Positions 1 through 5,597 of a stretch of 16,850 nucleotides of DNA are shown piece after piece (position 1 is the stretch's first letter; each line of letters begins with the position of its first letter). The position numbers and the translations under genes were made by a program. The stretch is from Bacteroidales bacterium UBA2764. GTDB taxonomy: Bacteria; Bacteroidota; Bacteroidia; Bacteroidales; Paludibacteraceae. The notes beneath the pieces were generated by a model. The model searched no databases. It saw nothing but the letters and a program-made list of their open reading frames with translations, and was not told where the DNA came from. Location of the stretch: contig DEIW01000108.1 of NCBI GenBank assembly GCA_002352705.1, positions 1 through 16,850 of the forward strand. Direction: 5' to 3'.

Positions 1-30
1 GTACCAAGGGACCAAGTACCAAGTACTAAG
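1..30. repeat. Short tandem repeat, about 7 bp unit (TACCAAG), 4 imperfect copies
   Basis: Copies read TACCAAG (2-8), GACCAAG (10-16), TACCAAG (17-23) and TACTAAG (24-30), with one extra G at position 9. The array may extend left of the window. It lies in frame in the ferredoxin-domain fragment and encodes a low-complexity linker. Confidence 0.7.
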
Positions 31-144
31 GAGAAGCGCGTACCGAAAATCATCGGTTCCAAGTGCGTAGGTTGCCATCTATGCCGTCTGGTATGTCCGA
101 CAGGGGCTATCGGCTCAGCCAAACGAATCAACAAGAAGAAATAG
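1..144 (+). CDS. 4Fe-4S ferredoxin-domain protein, C-terminal end (5' truncated by window)
   Basis: The reading frame is open from base 1 and ends at TAG 142-144, giving the last 47 residues of a larger protein. The visible part has one 4Fe-4S motif, CxxCxxCxxxCP (Cys22, 25, 28 and 32 of the fragment), followed by TGAIG and a basic tail ending KKK. No start codon lies in frame, so the gene begins outside the window. Such a terminal cluster is usual in dicluster ferredoxins and in electron-transfer subunits of oxidoreductases. The fragment cannot say which. The first 30 bases are a degenerate TACCAAG tandem repeat read as a Pro/Lys-rich linker. The next gene starts 16 bp downstream on the same strand, so the two are probably co-transcribed. 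Confidence 0.75.
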   Translation, partial: VPRDQVPSTKEKRVPKIIGSKCVGCHLCRLVCPTGAIGSAKRINKKK

Positions 145-160
145 CATAAAGCAATCCATC

Positions 161-1372
161 ATGCGTAAACCAATCATGCTTTTTGTGGCGATACTCATTG
201 CCACATTCAGTTTTGCCCAGAGTTCGGGTTTTTCGAAGCTGGACGAGTGGACGAAGGTCTGGCGGGAAGGTCAGCAGACGTATTTCGGTTATCCGGTGAA
301 CCAGGAGTCTCCGTTACATGAGTTCTACGAGTGGTATCTCTCAGCGGGTATGGACGTAATCAATCTAAATAATGCGGGTGATCCGATGACAGAAACTCCA
401 TGGCGCATGTCTTCTCATGCCTTCGAGCGTGATGTGATAGCGTATTTTGCGCCGTTATACGGCTTTGATAAAGATGATGTATGGGGATTGGTGACTCACA
501 GCGGTACGGACGGTAATAACCATGGCATCTATTTCGGCGCGAAATACCTGTACAACAAGACAGGCAAGCAACCGATAGTGTATGTTTCGGACGAGGCGCA
601 TTATTCGAACATGCGTCTGTGCGACCTTCAGAATCTGGAGGTTCGTTTGGTAAAAAGCGACTCGATGGGGAGGATGATTCCCGAAGAATTAGAGAAATCG
701 TTAGATGTCAGCCGTCCCGCGTTGATGGTATATGCGATGGGTTCGACCTTTAAGGGTGCCATAGACGACCAAGCGGCACTGAACGCCGTGTTGGACAATC
801 ATCCGGAGGTGATGGTGTATCGTCATGTAGACGCAGCTCTTTTCGGCGGTTATCTGCCATTTACCGCCTATAAAGACATGGTAAGCCACTCTCAGATGCG
901 TTTTGACGCCATCGCCATCAGCGGTCATAAGTTCTTCGGCCTCGACTCACCGTGCGGTTTGTTCTTATGCACGCGTGAGATATACGACAACCAGAATAAC
1001 TACAACGTGACCTATCTGAACGGTAATATGAAGATGATAAACTGTTCCCGTGACGCGGTACAGCCGTTGAAATTCTGGTGGTTAATCCAGAAAGTGGGCT
1101 ATGAGAAATGGTCAGAGCAGGCCAATCAGATCATGTCCTGCACTGCTTATCTGAAAGAGCAGTTAGAGCAGATAGGGTGGCCCTGCTGGAGCAACGCGTA
1201 TAGCAATACGGTCTTTTTCAAGCGTCCGTCTCAAGCGATATGCTATGAATACACGTTAGCGTTAGGTTACGACGACCGTTTCGGCGGGGAACTGGCTCAC
1301 GTGGTAGTGATGCAGCATGTGACGAAAGAGAAAATCGACCGTTTTATATCCGCTCTGCGCAAAACGCGTTAG
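161..1372 (+). CDS. hdc: PLP-dependent histidine decarboxylase homologue with predicted signal peptide
   Basis: This is a 403-residue group II PLP decarboxylase, closest by eye to the PLP-type histidine decarboxylase and plant serine decarboxylase branch (histidine to histamine plus CO2 in the histidine branch). The family landmarks are present: the KLDEW...YFGYP start of the fold (about residues 26-44), VTHSGTDGNNHG (111-122), His147 in SDEAHYS to stack on PLP, Asp224 in HVDAA to pair with the ring nitrogen, and the Schiff-base Lys257 in SGHKFFG, followed by SPCG. Before the fold lies an N-terminal extension, MRKP then a hydrophobic run then SFAQ, which looks like a type I signal peptide cleaved near residue 19-20. 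Cytosolic homologues such as the Morganella enzyme begin almost directly at the KLD segment. There is no sorting tail at the C-terminus, so the protein would be periplasmic or soluble if exported. It follows the 4Fe-4S gene by 16 bp. Substrate is inferred from family only; serine or another amino acid is possible. Confidence 0.78.
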   Translation: MRKPIMLFVAILIATFSFAQSSGFSKLDEWTKVWREGQQTYFGYPVNQESPLHEFYEWYLSAGMDVINLNNAGDPMTETPWRMSSHAFERDVIAYFAPLYGFDKDDVWGLVTHSGTDGNNHGIYFGAKYLYNKTGKQPIVYVSDEAHYSNMRLCDLQNLEVRLVKSDSMGRMIPEELEKSLDVSRPALMVYAMGSTFKGAIDDQAALNAVLDNHPEVMVYRHVDAALFGGYLPFTAYKDMVSHSQMRFDAIAISGHKFFGLDSPCGLFLCTREIYDNQNNYNVTYLNGNMKMINCSRDAVQPLKFWWLIQKVGYEKWSEQANQIMSCTAYLKEQLEQIGWPCWSNAYSNTVFFKRPSQAICYEYTLALGYDDRFGGELAHVVVMQHVTKEKIDRFISALRKTR

Positions 1373-1375
1373 CGT

Positions 1376-2794
1376 TTACCGGATGCGAATGCCGGCGGTA
1401 GAGAAAAGCGCTCCATCGGGACGTATGATAATGAGCATGCCGTCTTTGAGGATGAGTTTTGCTTTTTGATTTTCTTGCATGGCAGCGTGTGTATTCTCTA
1501 TTGCCAAGGGTTTCTTCTCCGGGCGGATATAATGTGCGTCCGATCTGACGTCGCGCACTCCGGGTTTTCCGAGATAGAGGGGGTTCGCTTTCTCATTGAG
1601 CAGAAGTCCGTTGACGCTTATTTTTTGCCCGATGAGTTCGGGGTTATCCACTACGTTGAGTGCGGCGCGTGCGTTATCGCTGATTTGGACGGTGACGTAT
1701 TTGTTGTCATCGGTTTCGGATGGAGACGCGGCTAAAACGAGCGAGCGTTTATCCGTAAAACTGATTCCGTCGTAGTTTCCTGATTCCAGATTATTATAGC
1801 GTTTGACACCTCCGATGACAAATCCGGTGACCCAATAGCGAGTCTCTGTCCAGACAGTACCTTCGTTAGCCGCCAGTGTGATAACATCGGAACAGGTATA
1901 GGGGTCTGTTTTCGTACCGGCTCCTTCCAAAGCGATATTTGCCACTTCCATCATGACCGTGATGCGTTTCTCGACCGCGGCGTTGGTATTAGCGTCTTTG
2001 CTTCTGAGGAAGAGAAAACATCCGTGTGTGTTTCCGGCAGCGGCTCCCGGCAGGCATGTGATGGTGAGTTCTCCTCCCCTGTCCGGCAATGAAGCGGAAG
2101 ATAAGCGGAAGAGATTATTCTCGCCCTCTTCGAGAGAAGCGGAGATTCCGTTTTTGAGATTAGCTCCCTCAATATGTATAGTCCGCGTAGCGGCGGAATA
2201 GTTCCGTCCGAGCAGTCCGAAATCCACGGAAGATCCATCGAGCGACCGAATCACTCCGACGGTCGGATCCACCGGTCGGACATAAATCTCATCAAGGAAG
2301 AAACGATGTTTGTACATCGAGGAGAAAGTGATCCGAATCTTTCCAGAGGTGATATCCGAGATATGTATCGTGATGTCCGTCCATTGATGTTTTTTTAGTT
2401 CATAAACCGTTTTGTCCGCGGTCACTCCGCCTTGAATAGCGAGGGAGAAAAGCGAATCTCCTTCCCACGGCGCGACTCGGAAAGAGAGCACAGCCTCTCC
2501 TTCGCATGCTATTTCCGGCGTGGTAGCAGAACCTTGTTTTTGCGATGTGCCGACCTTCAGGCATTGTAAACCGGCGTTGCAGTAGGTAAAGTCCCATTCG
2601 GGTGCATCCTGATAGATAGCAATAGCGGTAGCGACGTTTCCTCCCCAGAGGTTGTCGTTACCTCCGGTATATCCGTAATTCTCGTCCTCTTCGTCAAAGC
2701 AACGTGAGAAACCTTCGTAATAGACGGGAGCCATCTCTGCCATCATCGAGACAGAGAAAAAAGAAGTCAAAACGACAAAGAATACATGTTTCAT
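1376..2794 (-). CDS. Exported multidomain protein with DUF6359-type OB domain and C-terminal tail
   Basis: This 472-residue protein has an N-terminal signal peptide (KHVFFVVLTSFFSVSMMA). A beta-rich, jelly-roll-like segment follows (about 22-173), ending FFLDEIYV as in choice-of-anchor or carbohydrate-binding-type modules. Next is a beta-sandwich-like segment (about 178-285). A DUF6359-type OB-fold domain covers about 290-423: it opens GTKTDPYTCSDVI, then YWVTGFVIGGV, ALNVVDNPELIGQKISVNG and PGVRDV. The last 30 residues, around LILKDGMLIIIRPDG, form a beta-hairpin tail resembling the tail of the exported protein at 3793-5247. This suggests a shared surface-sorting (type IX-like) or anchoring signal. 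No enzymatic residues are evident, so a binding role outside the cell is the most that can be inferred. The gene converges on the decarboxylase gene with 3 bp between stop codons, and begins just after a decayed Nudix gene. Confidence 0.7.
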   Translation of the reverse strand: MKHVFFVVLTSFFSVSMMAEMAPVYYEGFSRCFDEEDENYGYTGGNDNLWGGNVATAIAIYQDAPEWDFTYCNAGLQCLKVGTSQKQGSATTPEIACEGEAVLSFRVAPWEGDSLFSLAIQGGVTADKTVYELKKHQWTDITIHISDITSGKIRITFSSMYKHRFFLDEIYVRPVDPTVGVIRSLDGSSVDFGLLGRNYSAATRTIHIEGANLKNGISASLEEGENNLFRLSSASLPDRGGELTITCLPGAAAGNTHGCFLFLRSKDANTNAAVEKRITVMMEVANIALEGAGTKTDPYTCSDVITLAANEGTVWTETRYWVTGFVIGGVKRYNNLESGNYDGISFTDKRSLVLAASPSETDDNKYVTVQISDNARAALNVVDNPELIGQKISVNGLLLNEKANPLYLGKPGVRDVRSDAHYIRPEKKPLAIENTHAAMQENQKAKLILKDGMLIIIRPDGALFSTAGIRIR

Positions 2795-2807
2795 GGTATA
2801 TCAGATG

Positions 2808-2898
2808 TTATAAAATTTCAATGATTTCGTTGTCCGCAGGCAGCCATTTTATCGAAAATAAGAGCCGCAACGACTTCGATATTTTTTCTCATGGTCAT
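2808..2898 (-). pseudogene. MutT/Nudix pyrophosphohydrolase remnant (large internal deletion)
   Basis: On the minus strand an ATG at 2898 overlaps the DUF4250 stop as ATGA. It reads MTMRKNIEVVAALIFDK, which matches the opening beta strand of small MutT-type (deoxy)nucleoside triphosphate pyrophosphohydrolases. In a second frame, directly after that segment, the DNA reads WLPADNEIIEIL and stops at TAA 2810-2808, which matches the usual end of the same proteins. The whole middle, including the Nudix box GxxxxxExxxxxREUxEE, is absent: 91 bp remain where an intact gene would be about 390-400 bp. In the first frame translation continues to TGA at 2820-2818, giving a 26-residue peptide. The two matching ends in the right order make an internal deletion the best explanation; no function should remain. 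Confidence 0.75.
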
Positions 2899-3080
2899 TT
2901 GAAAGTTTGTGCGGTTTCGTCAAACGTAAAGCCGGCAGCCCGTAGGTAGTCGATTAAAGTGTGCGTGTCTTTCCCGTAATACGAGCAAATATCCTCAAGG
3001 GAGTCAAATTCATGGTCTCTGAGTAGCATGTTAATGGTAGAGACGAGGATGTCCGGTTTTTGCGGGAGGTATTCGAGCAT
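2895..3080 (-). CDS. DUF4250-family small protein
   Basis: This 61-residue protein has the DUF4250 layout: a short N-terminus with PQKPDILVSTINMLLRD, an acidic segment with LEDICSYYGKD, then LIDYLRAAGFTFDETAQTF. It is predicted to be mostly helical, soluble and cytoplasmic, with no signal peptide. The family's function is unknown. Its stop codon overlaps the start of the decayed MutT gene by four bases (ATGA), so the two were translationally coupled before the deletion. It lies just downstream of the tRNA-Ala terminator and I see no TAnnTTTG promoter of its own in the 20 bp between, so expression may depend on readthrough from the stable-RNA unit. Confidence 0.75.
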   Translation of the reverse strand: MLEYLPQKPDILVSTINMLLRDHEFDSLEDICSYYGKDTHTLIDYLRAAGFTFDETAQTFK

Positions 3081-3094
3081 ATTGTATTGTTAAT

Positions 3095-3118
3095 ATAAAA
3101 ATCCGGCATAACCGGATT
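3095..3118 (-). terminator. Rho-independent terminator after tRNA-Ala
   Basis: On the minus strand a perfect 7-bp stem (AATCCGG with CCGGATT) closes a 5-nt loop and is followed by a run of five T. It begins 6 bp beyond the tRNA-Ala 3' end, so it would end the tmRNA/tRNA-Ala transcript before DUF4250. Confidence 0.8.
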
Positions 3119-3123
3119 GAAAG

Positions 3124-3196
3124 TGGAGCACAGGGGACTCGAACCCCTTACCTTAACATTGCGAACGTTACGCTCTACCAGATGAGCTAGTGCCCC
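3124..3196 (-). tRNA. tRNA-Ala (anticodon CGC)
   Basis: The 73-nt cloverleaf folds cleanly. The acceptor is GGGGCAC with GTGCTCC and includes the G3-U70 wobble pair that is the alanine identity element. The anticodon stem is TAACG with TGTTA and the loop is TTCGCAA, giving anticodon CGC, which reads GCG. The T arm is AGGGG-TTCGAGT-CCCCT. The discriminator base is A and no CCA is encoded. It lies 56 nt downstream of the tmRNA on the same strand with no visible promoter of its own. Confidence 0.95.
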
Positions 3197-3252
3197 GCGC
3201 TTTGCGAGATAAGAACCCGCGCGTGAGAATTCCCGTTAGATACACGCTTGTG

Positions 3253-3642
3253 TGGAGCTAGCGGGATTCGAACCCGCGTCCAAACAAGGAATACTTATGC
3301 TTTCTACACGTTTATCTTGGCCTTGTTTTTCGTCCGTCGGCAAGACCCAAGCCACCAACCGCCGGCTTATCTGCTTGATTTTCGGCGTCGCATCGCAGCC
3401 TGCGACACCTATTCTGTGAATTTCTGCACCGCTTGATCCATTCAGCCCACAGACCCGGCTTGGAGCGATGTCTCGTTCAGGCGCCTTGCACCCGAATAGG
3501 CTAATCTACTATACTTCGATTAAGCAGCGAGAGCATAAGAAGTGTTGCCAGTTATAGTTTGAAGATGATATTTACGAGCTTATCTTCGATGCTCGGCGTG
3601 CTTACACAACCATTCTACCTGCTGTCAAAACCAGATAGCCCC
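3253..3642 (-). ncRNA. ssrA: tmRNA (ssrA), tag peptide GNTSYALAA
   Basis: tmRNA rescues stalled ribosomes by acting as alanyl-tRNA and then as a short message that adds a degradation tag. The 5' end GGGGCTA pairs with the 3' end TAGCTCC, including the G3-U70 alanine determinant, and is followed by CTGGTTTTGACAGC, a typical tmRNA start. The 3' end has a normal T arm (GCGGG-TTCGAAT-CCCGC) and discriminator A. The tag frame starts at the GGC resume codon (3549-3547) and ends at TAA (3522-3520), reading G-N-T-S-Y-A-L-A-A, close to the GETNYALAA tag known in Bacteroides. Length is 390 nt, normal for a one-piece tmRNA. RNase P and 3' trimming must mature it, since a leader precedes it and tRNA-Ala follows. 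Confidence 0.95.
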
Positions 3643-3644
3643 GC

Positions 3645-3660
3645 GTTCGGCGCTCCGAAC
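3645..3660 (-). other. Hairpin in the tmRNA precursor leader
   Basis: GTTCGG and CCGAAC form a 6-bp stem with a 4-nt loop that ends 2 nt from the mature tmRNA 5' end. It sits in the transcribed leader and could help position RNase P cleavage; that role is inference. Confidence 0.45.
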
Positions 3661-3675
3661 TCGTGAAAAAGTGCG

Positions 3676-3706
3676 CAAAGGTACTGCTTTTTTTTGGAAT
3701 ATGCAA
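3676..3706 (-). promoter_or_regulatory. Promoter of tmRNA/tRNA-Ala unit
   Basis: On the minus strand the -7 element is TACCTTTG (3683-3676) and the -33 element is TTG (3706-3704), separated by 20 bp. This is the Bacteroidota primary-sigma pattern. The spacer holds A8 then GCAG, as in the tRNA-Ser promoter. Transcription would begin about 30 nt before the mature tmRNA. Confidence 0.8.
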
Positions 3707-3734
3707 GAAAAGCGAGAGATTTTTTTTCTTTTTA

Positions 3735-3766
3735 TTTGCATATATGAAAAAAAAATACTAATTTTG
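3735..3766 (+). promoter_or_regulatory. Promoter of the exported protein gene at 3793
   Basis: The -33 element TTTG (3735-3738), a 20-bp AT-rich spacer with A9, and the -7 element TAATTTTG (3759-3766) fit the Bacteroidota consensus TTTG/TAnnTTTG. It leaves an A-rich untranslated leader of about 20 nt before the ATG, without a Shine-Dalgarno sequence. Confidence 0.8.
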
Positions 3767-3792
3767 CACACGAAATAATAACATTAAAAATT

Positions 3793-5247
3793 ATGCATAT
3801 GAAAAAATTACTCACTTTGTGCGCGCTAACTATCTTATCTACCCTGTCGTATGCAGCAACCGACAGAGAGATAGTGAAAGAATTTGAGTTTATGGGTTAT
3901 GATCTCCGATTAGTTGTCCCGGGAGCAGAATGGACGAGTGTAACCAACAAGGCTTTCACAGTCTCAATCGTGCCGAAAGCAGCAGATGCTCCTTATCACA
4001 TGTCAGAAACCATGGGTGATCTCTTTCGTAAAAACGACGATGACAGTTATACGAAAGTGCCTTCTGGTACAGTCTTGACAGCCGGTATCTATCATTACCG
4101 TAATCAGATTCGTATCGATGGAACAAACGGATCGTCATACACTATTCCGGAGAAGGAAAATGCATCGTCTGTCGTAGTCAAAGTGAATGGACAAAAATGG
4201 AAAGTGGACTATACCTATGCTACGAGACAAGATACGTATAGTTATTTCCATGTAGAGAGTCCTGATTTCGAACTCATTGACAATGCTATTAATGATTATA
4301 GTTTATGGCAGGAGTTATGGTTCACCGAGGCAGTAGATAAGGCAAACATGAACGGAAAGGTGTTCAAAGCCTACGGGGATACAGTAATGGTGAGTGTAAT
4401 CGATCCCGATAACAAGATGTCTATCGATGCTAACACAGCCCGTTTTGGCACCCCGACAGATTCCGCATCCTATAATTTCCGTCTGAAGACAGGTGGTACT
4501 TCTACCGAGACCAAGACGCTCCTGAAAATTTTTGTACCCTCAGCAGGTCAACTTCGTCTCGCCGTGCGCACAGGTAGGAATGGCGAGAGCCGCAGTCTTG
4601 CTATCAGTCAGGGTGGAGTCACTATCTATGACTCCAACGTTTCGGAGGATGACTCCATCAATGTGGACGGCAAGAAATATTATCCTTATATCTATGTGAA
4701 TATACAAGCAGGCGACCTGTATATCAGTTCTCCCTCCAACGGAATCTATATCTATGAAATAGCATTCCGTGAAGAGGCGAGATACGGGACTGATTTCCAG
4801 TTTGCAAAAGCTTCCTATAGTTTCGGAGAAGACGGTTTCTGCTTCAGTGCTTATGAAGAAAATGCAAATGCAGCAGCTATGGCAGACGGAGTTATGCTGT
4901 TGATTAAGAGTCCGGAGTTATTAGGAGAATTCAATACCCATCATCTCTCTGATCCGCGTCAAATAATACGTTCAGTGATGCAAGTGAATGGACAGTCCTT
5001 GACCATTATAGCAGCGCAGGTCCAGATTAGTGCTATTTCAAGCGAGATGGTCTCCCTGTGGGCAAAAGTGCTGTGCCAAGATTTCAAGATATACACCGTC
5101 AATGCGGTGGCGCAGAAGACTCCAGAAGGCATAATGGAGATACAAAAGGACGATGCTCCATGCGCAAAGGTTCTGCGTGACGGGCAGCTCTATATCATCC
5201 GCGGTGATAAGCTCTACAACGTGCAAGGAATAGAGGTGAAGCCCTAA
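3793..5247 (+). CDS. Exported beta-rich protein of unknown function with C-terminal tail
   Basis: This 484-residue protein has a clear signal peptide (KKLLTLCALTILSTLSYA, cleaved near residue 21-22). The start may be Met1 or Met3 (MHMKK); both lie just downstream of the promoter. The body is beta-rich. A central segment, LLKIFVPSAGQLRLAVRTG to DLYISSPSNGIYIYEIAF (about 235-330), looks like a jelly-roll module of the carbohydrate-binding or pectate-lyase-associated sort. A second beta domain (about 335-445) includes QVNGQSLTIIAAQVQ and LCQDFKIYTVNA. The last 30 residues, around KVLRDGQLYIIRGDKLYNV, resemble the tail of the exported protein at 1376-2794. I see no catalytic motif. It is monocistronic, with its own promoter and a strong terminator. 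A surface or secreted binding protein is the safest inference. Confidence 0.7.
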   Translation: MHMKKLLTLCALTILSTLSYAATDREIVKEFEFMGYDLRLVVPGAEWTSVTNKAFTVSIVPKAADAPYHMSETMGDLFRKNDDDSYTKVPSGTVLTAGIYHYRNQIRIDGTNGSSYTIPEKENASSVVVKVNGQKWKVDYTYATRQDTYSYFHVESPDFELIDNAINDYSLWQELWFTEAVDKANMNGKVFKAYGDTVMVSVIDPDNKMSIDANTARFGTPTDSASYNFRLKTGGTSTETKTLLKIFVPSAGQLRLAVRTGRNGESRSLAISQGGVTIYDSNVSEDDSINVDGKKYYPYIYVNIQAGDLYISSPSNGIYIYEIAFREEARYGTDFQFAKASYSFGEDGFCFSAYEENANAAAMADGVMLLIKSPELLGEFNTHHLSDPRQIIRSVMQVNGQSLTIIAAQVQISAISSEMVSLWAKVLCQDFKIYTVNAVAQKTPEGIMEIQKDDAPCAKVLRDGQLYIIRGDKLYNVQGIEVKP

Positions 5248-5275
5248 TCGAGTCCGTGCCAAGATTCCAATAAAA

Positions 5276-5311
5276 AACGCCTGTCCTTATTTTGGACGGG
5301 CGTTATTTTTT
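5276..5311. terminator. Bidirectional rho-independent terminator
   Basis: An 11-bp stem with one G-U pair (5276-5286 with 5294-5304) closes a 7-nt loop. T runs follow on both strands: six of the seven bases after the stem on the plus strand, and six T running from the base of the stem on the minus strand. It ends the exported protein gene from the left and tRNA-Ser from the right. Confidence 0.9.
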
Positions 5312-5338
5312 GGATTCGCAAGAGCAAAGAATGTCTTG

Positions 5339-5423
5339 CGGAAAGAGAGGGATTCGAACCCCCGGTACGTTTCCGTACGTCGGTTTTCAAGACCGATGCA
5401 TTAGACCACTCTGCCATCTTTCC
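5339..5423 (-). tRNA. tRNA-Ser (anticodon TGA)
   Basis: The 85-nt class II tRNA has acceptor GGAAAGA with TCTTTCC, discriminator G, anticodon stem TCGGT with ACCGA and loop CTTGAAA, giving anticodon TGA. The long variable arm typical of serine (CGTACG, GAAA, CGTAC) is present. The T arm is GGGGG-TTCGAAT-CCCTC. No CCA is encoded. It has its own promoter upstream and the shared terminator 28 nt downstream. Confidence 0.95.
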
Positions 5424-5458
5424 TTGGTGCAAAGTCCCCTTCCGGAGAAAAGCGGGTG

Positions 5459-5490
5459 CAAAAGTACTGCTTTTTTTTGACATACGCAAA
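5459..5490 (-). promoter_or_regulatory. Promoter of tRNA-Ser
   Basis: On the minus strand TTTG (5490-5487), a 20-bp spacer and TACTTTTG (5466-5459) form a Bacteroidota-type promoter. The core from the spacer A8 through GCAG and the -7 box is almost identical to that of the tmRNA promoter. Confidence 0.8.
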
Positions 5491-5505
5491 TTTTTTGTGC
5501 ATTTT

Positions 5506-5537
5506 TTTGCACATGTTAATTTTTTTTAGTAATTTTG
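5506..5537 (+). promoter_or_regulatory. Promoter of the rlmL-queA-tatD-rsfS-ftsH-M16-lpxB unit
   Basis: TTTG (5506-5509), a 20-bp spacer and TAATTTTG (5530-5537) match the Bacteroidota promoter pattern. It diverges from the tRNA-Ser promoter with only 15 bp between the two -33 elements. A 6-bp dyad, TGTGCA/TGCACA (5496-5501 and 5508-5513), overlaps the -33 element. The leader of about 55 nt contains a second dyad of two TGCGCA sites (5552-5557 and 5565-5570). Confidence 0.75.
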
Positions 5538-5597
5538 CAGGCTGTTTGTATTGCGCATGACGAGTGCGCACGTGCGAACAAGAATTGAAAGAAGTGG

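Noticed and set aside
1466..1735. An 89-codon plus-strand frame opposite the DUF6359-type gene
   Set aside because: Antisense to the OB-domain and tail coding sequence, with no start signal or homology that I can recognise.
2818..2898. A real 26-residue small protein (MTMRKN...QRNH) after DUF4250
   Set aside because: The second frame of the same DNA encodes the expected MutT C-terminus, so a deletion remnant explains it better than a genuine micropeptide.
3248..3436. A 62-codon plus-strand frame starting CGASGIRTRV
   Set aside because: It is the antisense of the tmRNA 3' end; the SGIRTRV peptide is the familiar false translation of a T arm.
5292..5480. A plus-strand frame reading CGKRGIRTPG
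   Set aside because: It is the antisense of tRNA-Ser and its flanks, a common misannotation.
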